DNA of 64,000 nt from Pilatotrama ljubarskyi (taxonomy: Eukaryota; Basidiomycota; Agaricomycetes; Polyporales; Polyporaceae), in NCBI GenBank assembly GCA_022385805.1, contig MU277681.1, positions 506,160-570,159 of the forward strand. Reading direction: 5' to 3'. Below the pieces are notes generated by a model, which did no database searches, was not told the DNA's origin, and saw only the letters and a program-made list of their open reading frames with translations. The position numbers and the translations under genes are program-made. Below are positions 31,266-42,580 of this stretch, piece by piece (within the stretch, counting starts at the first letter, position 1; the number at the start of each line of letters is the position of its first letter).

Positions 31266-32081
31266 ATGTCGAAGGATGCTGTCTACACGCATGGGCATCA
31301 TGAATCGGTTCTGCGATCCCATTCCTGGCGCACGGCGAAGAACTCAGCCGCATACCTCCTTCCCTACCTTCAACCCAACATGACCTTGCTAGACATCGGG
31401 TGCGGACCCGGGACCATCACTGCCGACTTCGCCGCTCTCCTTTCGGACGGCCACGTCACAGGTCTCGAGGTTCCAAACACGGACGTCCTCGACAAGGCGC
31501 GAGCCTACGCTGCAGAGCGCGGCGTCACCAATATTTCTTTCGTCACGGGAGACGCTCTTGCACTCCCCTTCCCCGACGGTACATTCGACGTCGTCCACGC
31601 GCACCAAGTCCTCCAGCACGTTAGCGACCCGGTTCAGGTGCTTAAGGAGATGCGCCGTGTCACTAAGCCGGGCGGCATCGTTGCTACCCGGGAGACGGAC
31701 TTCTCTGGGATGGCATGGTGGCCCGAGCTGGAGGGAATGGAAGAATGGCGTCAAGGCTACCTCAAGGTCGCCCGCGCCAACGGTGGAGAACCGGATGCAG
31801 GGCGTCGCCTTCACGTGTGGGCAAAGGCGGCTGGGTACCCTCGGGAGAGCCTCACCTTGTCCGTTGGGACTTGGTGCTACTACACGCCGGAGGAGCGCGC
31901 ATGGTGGAGCGGGTTGTGGGCAGACCGCACATTGTCCTCAAACTATGCTTCGTGGGCGATCAAGCACGGGATCTATACCCAGGAGGGGTTGAAGCAGGTC
32001 GCCGAGGTCTGGCGTAAGTGGGGTGCAGACGAGGACGGCTGGTTTACTCTGATCCACGGCGAGTTGGTTGCGCGGAAGTGA
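31266..32081 (+). CDS. SAM-dependent class I methyltransferase
   Basis: Small-molecule type methyltransferase of the UbiE/Methyltransf_11 group, 271 residues in one exon. Motif I is LLDIGCGPGTITADFAALL (SAM glycine loop, near residue 47). The acidic residue of motif II sits in VTGLEVPNTD. FVTGDALALPFPDGTFDVVH and HAHQVLQHVSDPVQVLKEM cover motifs III-IV, and RVTKPGGIVATRETDF is the post-motif strand. The substrate cannot be told. The start at 31266 has a good context (ACCATGTCG). An in-frame ATG at 31227 is less likely. It has no introns although its neighbours have many. It ends RKWGADEDGWFTLIHGE then LVARK, which resembles other fungal members annotated only as methyltransferase domain proteins. 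Confidence 0.9.
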   Translation: MSKDAVYTHGHHESVLRSHSWRTAKNSAAYLLPYLQPNMTLLDIGCGPGTITADFAALLSDGHVTGLEVPNTDVLDKARAYAAERGVTNISFVTGDALALPFPDGTFDVVHAHQVLQHVSDPVQVLKEMRRVTKPGGIVATRETDFSGMAWWPELEGMEEWRQGYLKVARANGGEPDAGRRLHVWAKAAGYPRESLTLSVGTWCYYTPEERAWWSGLWADRTLSSNYASWAIKHGIYTQEGLKQVAEVWRKWGADEDGWFTLIHGELVARK

Positions 32082-32765
32082 GAAAAGAGAAGTACAGATC
32101 TTTGGAAGGGAGTAACACATGTACAAGTGTCATAGCAAACAAGGGCGCGTCACCTCGACTCAATGTACAGTAGTCCAACTACCTTCGAGATCAGCCTAAA
32201 CGTAAGAAAGTCGCGCTCTATCCATTGATATGTGGCAGAAGGGATGTGCATGTCTGTGTACAAACTGCGCTGAATCCCACGGACGGTCAAACTACTTGCA
32301 TAGCGTACCAGCGTCCAGAAGAGACGGCAGTCTTTGAACTGGAGAACGACGAGAGTTGCCATAAGCGAGACCCCCTTACGGCCCGAGGACCGAACCGAAG
32401 CAACCCTGATTTAGCCATGCGGGCTGGGCGTCTACTACAGTATGATTATGTGGCCCCGCGTCTTGGCTGTGGCCAAGATTCGACTCGGAGGGATCTCTCT
32501 CGAACCCGCACGCCCCTCGCTCTCCTCCGCCCTGTCCTCGACGACGACCACGACGGCCACGACAAGCGACGCCCCGATATTAATGCTGGTGGCGATCACC
32601 CGTTTTTAGACGCCACCCTCTCCATCCCTCGTTTTTCTTACCGGCTGAACTCGAGCTCCACTCTTCCTATCAGCCGAATCTCGGGGCTTCTTGCACGTAC
32701 TTAAACACTCGCGACCAGATACTTCCCCAGCCTCCTCTCATCTTGCTCTTTGACCACTTGCCACG
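32082..32765. other. Intergenic, methyltransferase 3' flank and KHA1 promoter
   Basis: No supported exon. The last 130 bases carry CT-rich sequence and CCTCCTCTCATC, typical of core promoters here. Confidence 0.5.
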
Positions 32766-35700
32766 ATGCGTGAGTTCTCAAGAGCCATCCTTGACGTGAC
32801 ACGCCATGCATTGGGGAAAAGGGCGGCGACTGAACAGGTGAGTCTGCCCTACGCCTCGGTGCTAGTTTCGTCGCCAACATCGCACGTCGTGTGTCTAGGG
32901 CGGTCTATTGAGTGGCCAAGACCCTACCGCTGTCAACACGGCCGATCCTTTGCGCCTATGGATTGTGCAAGTCGGTGAGCAAGCCCTTCAAGCCCTCGGT
33001 GCTCCCTGTTCAGGGGGTGGCTAACACACCTTCAGGTGTAATTGTTCTGACAACGCAGCTGCTTGCCTTGGTTCTGCGAAAAATCAGGCAGCCCAAGGTC
33101 ATCGCCGAAGTCATAGGAGGAATTCTCCTAGGTACGCCGCTAAGGCGCGTCCGCGTAGACCTCGCTCATGTTCCATGCCAGGTCCGACTGCGTTTGGTCG
33201 CATCCCCGGTTTCACGCAACATATCTTCCCTCAGGACTCTCGGCCCTTCCTATCTCTTGTGGCCAACATCGGCTTGTGTCTCTTCTTGTTCTTGGTCGGC
33301 CTGGAAATCGACGCCGCCGTCATCAAGCGCAATGCACGGCTCTCGGTCACCGTGGCCATGGCCGGCATGTGTCTACCCTTCGGTATGCTCGTGCTCTGCG
33401 TCGCTCTAGGTATAGGATCCTAATTGCCTCGTTTAGGATTTGGTGCTGCGCTCGCCGTGCCTCTATACCACACGTTCATCGACCAAAGCGTGAAGTTTAC
33501 CAATTTCATGCTCTTCACCGGCGTGGCATACTCGATCACTGCCTTTCCGGTTCTGTGTCGAATCCTGACGGAGCTGAAGCTGCTTGATACAACCGTCGGC
33601 ATTGTCGTCCTCTCCGCCGGCGTTGGAAACGATATCATCGGATGGACGCTGCTCGCACTCAGCGTGGCGCTCGTCAATGCCGGTTCCGGGCTCATGGCGC
33701 TCTGGATTCTGCTGGTCTGTGTGGCTTGGACCCTGTTCCTGCTTTTCGTGGTCAAGCGTGTCCTGCATTGGCTCGCGCGTCGGACCGGATCGACCCGCGA
33801 TGGCCCTACGATGTTTTTCATGACCGTTACGATTCTTCTGCTCTTCGGTTCCGCGTTCTTCACCGATGTCATTGGGGTACGCTCATCTGCGCTTTCGTAG
33901 TCTCCGCGCGATGCTCATTGCTATTTTTGTAGGTCCATGCGATCTTCGGTGCTTTCCTTGCAGGGATCATCGTTCCTCGCGAGGGAGGTCTCGCCATCGC
34001 TCTGACCGAGAAACTGGAAGATATGGTGTCGATTATTTTCCTTCCTCTCGTAAGTCGCGCGACATCGCCACGAACTTACTCCGTTCGCTGACGATCTTGC
34101 CGCCATAGTACTTCACGCTCTCGGGTCTGTCTACTGACCTGGGCTTGCTCGACAATGGTGCGTACCATTGACGTGCAGCTTGTCTTCGATGGCATGCTGA
34201 CTCCAGATAGGCATAACTTGGGGGTATACCGTGGCGATCTGCGCATTGGCTTATATCGGCAAATTCGGCGGGTGCACCATCGCATCACGACTGTCCGGGT
34301 TCTCTTGGCGCGAGGCCAGCACTATCGGCTCGCTGATGAGTTGCAAAGGGTCAGTCACCATCGTACCAGTGATGAGAGTTCAACTGACACATCTTGGCAG
34401 TCTGGTTGAGCTCATCGTGCTTAATGTCGGCCTGTCCGCGGGCATTCTGTCCCAGCGTGTCTTCTCCATGTTTGTCCTGGAGGCGCTTCTGCTCACGTTC
34501 ATGACAACCCCTGCCGTAACGTTCCTGTATCCTCCGGAGATGCGTATGCGCGCAACCACAGGAGCCCAGTACGCCACGAAGAACGATGGCGCGCCAGGGA
34601 CCGAAGGCGCGGTACAGCGTGCCGAGGGCTTTGACCAAGGCCGCGAGGAGGATGGTACGAAGCGATTCCGCTTCACCGTGGTCCTTGACAAGATCGAGCA
34701 CTTGCCGGGAATGATGGCCCTGACGCAGCTCATACTGCCGCCACCGCCGCCGTACACGGAGAAAAGCCACGCGCTGAGCAGCACCTTGGAGAGCACAGAA
34801 GCACCCGAGAAGGAGCTTTCCCCTTCCCCGGAGGCACCGGCCCCTGTCGTTTCTATCGATGCTATCCGCCTCATCGAACTCTCGGATCGTACTTCGGCAG
34901 TCATGAAGGGTTCCAACGCCGAAGCCTTGATTACGACGGACCCCCTCTTGGACATCTTCACCACGTTCGGCGCGTTGCACGGCATACCGGTGAACAACTC
35001 CCTCGCGATCGTCACATTCGACGACCTCGGTTCCAGTGTCTCCGAGCATGCGAAGCGCAACGACTCGCAGCTCATTCTCGTTCCTTGGCTCCCGCCCCAC
35101 TACTCCATCGAGACGTCACCCTCTCAAGGCAATAACGCTACCACCTCGGGAGACAATGCGAACACCGGTCTAATCACCCCGCGCATCGCACACATGCAGA
35201 ACCCGTTCGAGGCTCTGTTCCGGGCGACCTCCGCTGGGCCAGACAACACGGATGTCTCCGTGCTCCACTCGCAGTTCGTTCGGAGTCTCTTCGCCTCTTC
35301 TCAGACGGACGTTGCTCTCTTCGTCGACCGGCACATGCCCGGCGGACACAAGCTCACTCACGGGGGCACCTACCGTCTCTTTGTGCCGTTCTTCGGCGGC
35401 CCCGACGATCGCCTCGCGCTTGAGTTCGCAGTGCAGCTGTGCGCGAATCCGAAGATCAGCGCCACCGTCGTGCGGGTGACGAAGCGCGATCTTGACCTCC
35501 AGCACAACAACTCAATGGAGAAGCCGCAGATCCTCTCAGACGAGCGGGCCGGCGAGTCCACGGTCCACCACAACACTGTACGTATCATCTGTGCCTGCGG
35601 TCTACTGCATGCAAGAACTGACGTCGTCTTGCAGATGTTCCCGGATACTGTCTACGCGCACGCGACGACTCAGACGCGTCTCCAGTCTGAGACGGCGGAT

Positions 35701-36069
35701 AACATCGCGTGGTCGCGTTACACGCACCCTGACGCCCGTTCGAACCCTACCCTGGCCCCCGCTCTCTCGCGCATGGACTTCAGCGAAGTCGGCACTCCTG
35801 AGCCTCTGCGGTACATCATCAGGCAGTCGCTAAGCATGTCTCAGTCCGTCGTGGAAGAGCGGAGCAGACTGCTCATCCTCGCCGGACGCTCGCGCCGGCT
35901 TGCGGTGGAGAACCACCATGCGGAGCTCAAGAGCGTTATGGAAGAGCACGGCGGCATCGCGAACGAGGTCAAGAGGACCGTCGGCGACGTTGCGACCGCC
36001 CTCGTCGTTTCCGGCTGCCAGGCGAGCCTCATCGTGTTCCAGGCGACCGTCTCGGCCGATCGCGAGTGA
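32766..36069 (+). CDS. KHA1: K+/H+ antiporter, KHA1 type (CPA2 family)
   Basis: Monovalent cation/proton exchanger of endomembranes, needed for K+ and pH homeostasis. Ten exons (32766-32837, 32899-32974, 33036-33131, 33182-33382, 33437-33876, 33933-34049, 34109-34157, 34211-34349, 34401-35577, 35635-36069) give 933 residues. The N-terminal half carries about 12 helices with family motifs: LLSGQDPTAVNTADPLRLWI, then IRQPKVIAEVIGGILLGPTA, FLFLVGLEIDAAVIKRNARL, VAYSITAFPVLCRILTELKL, VGNDIIGWTLLALSVAL, FGAFLAGIIVPREGGLAIAL and YFTLSGLSTDLGLL. The exchanger Asp pair in the GNDIIGW block is intact. The C-terminal half is a long soluble region with segments resembling the universal-stress-like domains seen in fungal Kha1. 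It converges on NOP56. The exact first exon is the least certain part. Confidence 0.94.
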
Positions 36070-36458
36070 GGAGCCCCGTGCGCGACCTCTTTCTATTCCA
36101 CTTTCACGACCCTTTACGACACGGTTCATAGCACGACTCATGATCCACATACCCAGCCTGAGTTCCACTCACAGTCTTGCATCGCGATCGCGCATTTGTA
36201 CTAGTAGCGTCATGCAACCACGGGTCGCGCAGTTCCGGTTCGCATCTGTACGTACCCCGACTCACTTCTTGCTTGAAGTAGAGAAGTAGAGCATAGTAGC
36301 ATATGTATCATAATATAAATGTGATGATTCGCATATGAGTGCGGATGATTAAGAGGAAAAAGGAAAACGAATGATAGATAGCACAGGACAGAGTACAGAA
36401 CGAGGAGACCAAGATAGCGGGAGAGAAGGGACATGCGGGGACATGCTAAGACGCAGGA
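36070..36458. other. Convergent 3' intergenic, KHA1 / NOP56
   Basis: 389 bases of AT-richer sequence (36290-36370 is the most AT-rich part) that probably holds both 3' UTRs and their polyadenylation sites. Confidence 0.5.
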
Positions 36459-38323
36459 TCACTCCTTGCTCTTCTTCTCCTTCTTCTCCTTCTTCTCTTT
36501 CTTATCCTTCTTATCCTTCTTGTCCTTTTTCTCCTTCTTGGACTCGCCGCCCTGCACATCGCGAGAGCAAACATCAGCAACAGACACAACACCCTTTCAG
36601 ACAGGCCGGGCTCACCTCTGCCGCCTCCTTCGCCTTGTGCTCCTTCTTCTTCTCCTTCTTTAGCGCCTTCTTCTCCTCCTTGCTCAGCTTCACCTTCTTC
36701 TTCTTGGGTGTGCCCTCCTCGCTCTCGTCCACATCCATGTCCGCGTCGTCACTCTTCCGCTTCTTCTTCTTGTCCTTCTTCGGTGATGGCTCGAGCAGAG
36801 GCAGGGCAGGCTCGCCCTTGGCGTCGACCTGCATCTCGTCGTCGGACTCCTCGTCTTCTTCTAGCGCGAGCGCCTCCAGAGCCTTGCGCATCGCGTCCGC
36901 GTTCTTCGATGGGGGCTCGCCAGTCTCAAAGAAGTTCAGCCGTTCCTCGACCTGTTGCCGGAGGACTTCACCAAACTTCGCCGTTGGGTGGTCTATCACG
37001 ACAGAATGCTTGCTCGAGACAGGGACGTAAGAAATCGGGAAGGGTACGTACCAGTATAGCAGTCTATCCGGGCTGCTATTGAGCACTTGTTGGCAAGGAA
37101 GCGGGAGATGCGACCCTTGAACTTGGGCCCTGCCCGTCCGATGAATGATGAATGGTAGATAAGACCGTACTAAGAGCCGGAATCATGAGCGTCGCGAGTC
37201 GGAGACATACCAGAGGGATGCGTACCTTGGGCGTGTTGCCCTTGGTCTTGAGTGCGCGGAACAAGGCCTTCTCGGCACCAAGGATCTGCACCGTACTTGC
37301 CGGGTACTTGCTCAGGTTCGTCAAGCTGCCGGCGTGGCTGATGAGCCGTGCGCCGATACGGTCGCCCAGCAGTGCCGTCAAGCTCGGCGCGACATCGTTC
37401 ATCTTCTCGTGCAAGTATGTCTGAAGCGACTTGCGGTACTCCGCAAGCGACACCACGCGAGTCGCGAACATACCGACGTTGAGAATGTCGAACTCAGAGA
37501 GAGCGACACCCATAGATCCACGCGCAGCATCGAGGATGTTCTGTGCCCGGGTAGTGTCGTCCTCCAGAAGGGCCGCTAGTTCGGGCAGCTTCTCCTCCGT
37601 GAGGGTCTCCTTCGCCCCGATGAACTGCGCGACGCGAGCGTACTGGTAGTTGTCGGGGACGATTTTGACGAGTTCCGGGAAGTGGTAGCCATACCACTCG
37701 CGGACACGCATCGAGAAGAGGTTGACGTCCTTGTCGAGCTGGTCCAGAAGGGCAATGGCCTGGATGATCATGTTGTCGATACGGTTCACATTGAACTTGA
37801 GTTTTGCGCGCGAGTAGGCGTGACCGAGACCAAGCTGCGCCTTCGTCAGGTCCTCCTCCTGGAGACCTTTTAGAAGCTTGGATGCATGCTGCCGGATGCC
37901 GCGGAGGATGTCTTGAGCAACGTCCTTGTCAGCGCAAGAGATGCCCATCTCCTTGGCGAGGATAGGTGCAAGCGAGGAGTTGGCTGCGAGCACAACAGAA
38001 GAGCCCTTCTTGGGTTTTGACAGGTTCAGCTCCAGCAGTGACCGCAAGTAGGGGTTTATAACGTCTGCGGGACAATGAGTCTACTCGCAGGAGAGGCACA
38101 GAAACTTGCCAAACGCACTCTCCGAGATGTCATTCATGTTCTCCAACGCATGCGCAGCATTATGAAAGGGCGCAAAGCTGACCAAGGAGACCATCTTGCT
38201 GAATTTTGGGTAGTCGTCGATGGACGCCTGAACGGCCTTGTTCAAGGCACCCACAACATCGTGGAGCTTGACCTCGAAGATGGCATAGCCAGAGGAGGTC
38301 TCGAATAAGGCGTGCGTGGCCAT
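36459..38323 (-). CDS. NOP56: Box C/D snoRNP core protein Nop56
   Basis: Core component of box C/D snoRNPs, guiding 2'-O-methylation and pre-rRNA processing in the nucleolus. Five exons (38323-38110, 38064-37226, 37169-37052, 36992-36616, 36551-36459) give 546 residues. The N-terminal domain opens [20 protein letters not shown]. The coiled-coil and Nop domain include [20 protein letters not shown], then [19 protein letters not shown], the signature [20 protein letters not shown] and [40 protein letters not shown] and [13 protein letters not shown] identify Nop56 rather than Nop58 or Prp31. The tail is the usual lysine-rich KKE/KKD repeat. The first intron has a GC donor (GCAAGT), not GT. Other introns are GT-AG and too short to host a snoRNA. 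Confidence 0.96.
36461..36551 (-). repeat. KKE/KKD tandem codon repeat at the NOP56 C-terminus
   Basis: The last exon encodes repeated Lys-Lys-Asp/Glu-Lys triplets. On the + strand this is a CTTCTTCTCCTTCTT-type pyrimidine tract. Similar repeats are the normal tail of Nop56 and Nop58. Confidence 0.75.
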
Positions 38324-39469
38324 AATGTAAGAGTCCGACCGCCCACGAGGAGGAGAGAAAGGGCGACAGACGGCTCAGGAGGCGAGGACGACGAGCAGAA
38401 CGACGAGTACGAGAGCGGACACGACGGTCACCAAAAAGCACGGTAGAAACTTTTGCACCACGTGATCAGTCCTGCAGGCGCTGTACTCAGCGTCTGCTAT
38501 ATAGACGCCTGTCGTGCTCTGCTGCGGCGTGGACTCGAGTCAGGCCTGTTCTTCTACCACCATGGCTCAACGTTCAACTCTATGACACAGACCTTGATTG
38601 TACCTGCTCGCTACGCTTGGCCTTGTGTTATGTGCTCGAAACAGCTGCTACCTACTGTGTTGCGGATATAATCAACGTTCGACCAGCCTTCAGCAGTCTT
38701 TCCAGGGCTACTACTGTAGTGCGGTCGTCACAGTACCAGTTCGTCTCCATGAGTGTGGTTCTTTCCCCTCCCCTCCTTGGGATCCTTGGCATAGTTGAAC
38801 TGTATTTGCGGAATCTCAAACTTGGAGCTCTCACTAGGAACTTGAGTTCCGCGGCGTTCATCGTGTAACCTAACGTATCTGGCAGCACCGCGCAACTGCT
38901 GAATTGGTGCGTGGAGATGCTGCGTTCTCGGTTTCATGAGACCGGGGAATCAGAGGTTAGCGTTCCGTCTAAGGCATGGGGGCGGCGTGCACGCCGACCA
39001 TGATCGCCTCAGCATCCCACCTGGTGCCTAACAGCCTCATCTTCGTCTCGCTCATGGTTCTTGAGGTTTCAAGACGCTACTGGGTTATTGACGATCCTCG
39101 TGCTTCCGCGTTGGCTCGTGGTGCGTCTGCTCGTACTACCTGCCGGCGGAGTCCGCCTCGCGCCACTGTCATGCACGCCTCACGGCCTCCAGAGGCTCCG
39201 CTACTCTCTTTGTGTTCAGCTCGCACGGCGCCGGATCCGCTCCGTTGTTCCCAATTTTCTCTTTCCGAGCTGGAGCCTCCGACCAACGCGTATCGTACAT
39301 CATGCAGCATTAGTGCAGCATTCCGCCATCAGAACCCACGTTCCCGCACCCTTGCTCATGTGCCGCCCTGTGGCTGCTACTTCTTCTCCACGCCCCCCGT
39401 GTGAATGCCTTGGTCGCCCCGACTGGCCGCGTACGTCTCCCGCAACATCGCGCGCTATTCCCCTGTCGA
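38324..39469. other. Intergenic upstream of NOP56
   Basis: Probable NOP56 promoter near 38324-38450, then sequence without a supported exon. Open frames at 38976-39507 occur on both strands and have no motif. Confidence 0.45.
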
Positions 39470-40177
39470 TCAGCCATCGAGTCGCACCGCAGCGAGGCGC
39501 TCGATGACAGCTTGAGTCTACCAGGTAGTACGAATACGATCCATTAGATGGCGGGTGAGTAACAGCATACCGGCGTACTCACGTTGCTCTGGGTTTTGCA
39601 GAGTCCCATGCGCAGCATCAGGTTGGTGACTGCTGCGGCGCTATCCCGGAACACCCTCGCATTGTCCGCGGCAAGCCTTATCCAGCTGGGCGCGTCCCGG
39701 CTCTCAGGGTCGCCCGTGTACCTCTCAAGCTCGACACTGCTTGTGGACTCCATAACGTCCTCAACGAACCCTGGAGGCGCCCCGACGACTGTCAGGTGTA
39801 GGACGAACGTGTCGAGCTCCCAGAAAAAGCCGTCAGGCTCCGGATCCTGATCCCGTTCGATGTCAGTCCGCGCCTCCCACGTACGTCAATGCCGTTGACC
39901 TGCAGAACCTCAAACATACCGGGATGCGTTGGACGTGCACGGAGCACTCGACCTGGTCCGGTGCGGATGGGAAGGTGGAGTCACTGCGGGAGTCTCCTGC
40001 GAGCTTGGTGGCGAGCCAGATTTCAATGGGACTTAGCGGCCGGATCCTCGTCCGTCTGTTCCTCAATGAAGCCTTTCCGTCTTTGGTTGAAGGGCGGCGC
40101 ATGCTGCGAGGGGTACGTCCGATGAGATGCTTGGGAGTCATGTCTCTGGGGGCACTCTGGCAGAGGCTCGCCTCCAT
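39470..40177 (-). CDS. Unrecognised 189-residue protein
   Basis: I do not recognise the family. Three exons (40177-39920, 39846-39583, 39517-39470) join in phase 0 through GT-AG introns of 73 and 65 bases, a pattern unlikely by chance. The N-terminal 45 residues are basic (TPRSMRRPSTKDGKASLRNR). Then follows a compact region: PIEIWLATKLAGDSRSDSTF, ECSVHVQRIPDPEPDGFFWE, then LDTFVLHLTVVGAPPGFVED with beta-strand character. The C-terminal third is helical: IRLAADNARVFRDSAAAVTN, LMLRMGLCKTQSN and AVIERLAAVRLDG. There is no signal peptide or membrane helix. It may be a lineage-restricted basidiomycete gene. Codon use looks like its neighbours. Confidence 0.6.
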
Positions 40178-41392
40178 TTGAAGGGCGTAGCGCACTAGTA
40201 GTTGGTCGGCTGTGCTCGTGCTACGCTTCTATCTCTCCCTCATCTTTCACAGCTCTCGTTATCAGCTTGATCCTGCGATCCATGTCCAGTCCAGAAATAC
40301 GCGGGGACGCTGTCTTGGAGGGCAAGGTATATAGAAGGCAGGTACGGCTCGATTAGGAACCTAAATGCATTGCTTCTTCCCCCTGCACCTGCCTTCTTCG
40401 GCGTGCCCTCCTGCCTATCTTGGTATGATGCACCTCCAGCGATGGGCTCCTTTGCACGTAGTCCGTGCCGCGGCGCACCGCATGAGTCTAAGACGTTTCT
40501 GTGCGGCAGCTGGCAAGGCACGAGCCACTGCAGAATATATTGGTACGTGGTCGCTCCTGTTGCTGGAACATCTCAGCGCTAATGCAGGACCATCCGGCTC
40601 CCCTCCAGGTCCGCGTCTCGGGACGGAATGCGCGGTGTCATCACTTTCTCGGACGTGATCGCACATGTACTCTGCCCCGAGCTGCGCGTGGATGCACTCA
40701 GGCTTTGATCCCTAACCATGTCTGTGACTGAGTGTCGTCACCATACGTCCCACGATGGGTCCGGACTAGAGCCTGCGATGCCGTCCACATCCGGGCGCAA
40801 CAGTGTTCTCTGGGCAGACATGCGACCATCCTACGCGTACCATGCGCTGACTGGGCTGCGTGCTGCGTCGTCGAGCGCAGGATCGTCCTGCAATGTGGCG
40901 TGGACCTACACCGATCAACAAGGGACAACAGGCGGGGGAGAGCACGTGATCTGGGGGCGGTCACGTCGCGCGTGCGTGCGGGCCGGATATGGGAGGGGCG
41001 TGGAGGGATTCGAGTGCCTCGTGGCGGAGGCGAGGCGAGATTATATTGCGCCTCCGCAGATGCCCATTCCCTTCCCTCCTCGTTCGCCTCCTCCCTGGAA
41101 AGCGCGCTTCTCTGCGAGGGGCCTCCGGTCCATAAGTGCTCGGAGTGCTCGCAGGTCGGGACCTTGGTCCTCTCCGGTCATCACCTACGGACGCCAGACC
41201 GACCACATTCCTCTTAAGTGTGTATCGCATGTCGCCCAGCTCTCGTATCTCTTCCCCGGTCCTCCCATCGTGCTGACAGCCCCCCCCTCGCAGCGATCCC
41301 TCACGCCCCACCACGATCCACCGCTCGCCGCAGTCTCGCGACTTCATTGCACCCCTGCCGCTTCTGTTACCCCAAGCTGCACCATCGTGGAC
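40178..41392. other. Intergenic and 5' leader of the DUF6699 gene
   Basis: Divergent region. A short + strand stretch near 40605-40704 reads RDGMRGVITFSDVIAH and vaguely recalls a CBS repeat end, but it has no in-phase partner exon, so it is not called. Confidence 0.4.
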
Positions 41393-42580
41393 ATGCTTAA
41401 GAAGTTAGTGGCCAGCCTGGGCACCCCCAAGGCTCCGAAGCACACGACCGTGCCCCTTCCAGAGCTGGATGACGCCGGAGACGCCACCCCTCCGCTGGTT
41501 CCGAGCTGGCCCTCATCGGAGAGCTCGAGCTCGGGCACACCCTCTCCCCGAACGCCCTCCCCGCGCGCTAGCCCGATCGCCCACCGTGCAGCGTCAAAAC
41601 GCACTGGGAGTAGAGCTGGTACGCCCACCGACGTCTATGGCATTTCGCGCTACTCCTCCCCCGACCCCGCTATGGAGAAGCTCCGCCCGCGTCGGCTTTC
41701 CACACCGGCGCCTGAGATCATGAAGCCCACGCCCCGACGTGCGTTCGTCCCCCCATTGCCTTCGACAACTGTTATGCAGGTCGCACTCCCGCCTGCACCA
41801 GTACCTCAGAAACCTCTGAAGGGGATTCTGAAGCATCCGCGTCGTATGTCCTCATCTCTTCATTCGTGCATTCGCAGGCGCTCACCGGATCACGTGAATG
41901 CAGCCGCCACCACGGCGCCCTCCAGCAGCTCCGCCTCACCTCCTCCCTTGGACCATGCGGCCCGTCCTGCTTCCTCTGCCTCGCGCCGTCCTAGCAACAG
42001 CAGCCCTCTAGCTCTGCATTGGCAGCTCCTCCCACCCAATGGCCCGTCATTGGATCCATCTGGCCGGGGTCCTCAGAAGCGGTTGTTCTTCGACGTCACG
42101 AAGTCAACCAAGTCTATTGTCATCCGCGACTACTCGGAGAGGCCGCCCAAGGTCAGCAGATACGACGCCATCCAGGCATACTTGGAGAAAGAGGCTTGCA
42201 ACGTACACCTGCGCAAGATGACCATACGCTACGAGAGGATCCCTGGACTGGAGATCAATGTCACCGGCAAAGGCGGCAACCCCATTCGGTGCAAGGACGT
42301 CTTCGAAGCGATCTATGAGTACTTCGACAGAGTGATGACGCCGGAAGAGCGATCAATGTACATCACGCTCTCGAACTTGAAGTCTTGCGAGGCCGCCTTC
42401 CTCCGCCGATGCCAGACGAGCGAGCGTGCTGTGCCCCTCGCAGAGCAGCGGAAGGGGATGCGTTTCGTCGATCTACTTGAAGGCAACACGCTATTCCTCG
42501 GTTTGAGACGGCCGCCCGACGACGGTGGTCGCCTTGACAAGTACTGGGTCATCGACTTCGGCCCCTGTTCGTCGCAATGA
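41393..42580 (+). CDS. DUF6699-domain protein
   Basis: 395 residues in one exon, from the ATG at 41393 (opens MLKKLVASLGTPKAPKHT). The first 225 residues are Pro/Ser-rich and disordered. The DUF6699 domain, common and expanded in Agaricomycetes, begins at LHWQLLPP. It continues RLFFDVTKSTKSIVIRDYSE, then YDAIQAYLEKEACNVHLRKM, TIRYERIPGLEINVTGKGGN and CKDVFEAIYEYFDRVMTPEE. The end is LLEGNTLFLGLRRPPDDGGR then WVIDFGPCSSQ. No function is established for this domain. A 34-base GT-AG segment near 41847 is not spliced because its removal would give an early stop. A longer upstream open frame is ignored because it lacks domain content. Confidence 0.82.
   Translation: MLKKLVASLGTPKAPKHTTVPLPELDDAGDATPPLVPSWPSSESSSSGTPSPRTPSPRASPIAHRAASKRTGSRAGTPTDVYGISRYSSPDPAMEKLRPRRLSTPAPEIMKPTPRRAFVPPLPSTTVMQVALPPAPVPQKPLKGILKHPRRMSSSLHSCIRRRSPDHVNAAATTAPSSSSASPPPLDHAARPASSASRRPSNSSPLALHWQLLPPNGPSLDPSGRGPQKRLFFDVTKSTKSIVIRDYSERPPKVSRYDAIQAYLEKEACNVHLRKMTIRYERIPGLEINVTGKGGNPIRCKDVFEAIYEYFDRVMTPEERSMYITLSNLKSCEAAFLRRCQTSERAVPLAEQRKGMRFVDLLEGNTLFLGLRRPPDDGGRLDKYWVIDFGPCSSQ

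Noticed and set aside
40605..40704. CBS-like fragment on the + strand (MRGVITFSDVI)
   Set aside because: A single short piece with no partner exon in phase. Judged chance resemblance.
41847..41880. Possible 34-base GT-AG intron in the DUF6699 gene
   Set aside because: Shorter than the other introns here, and removal leads at once to a stop before the domain.
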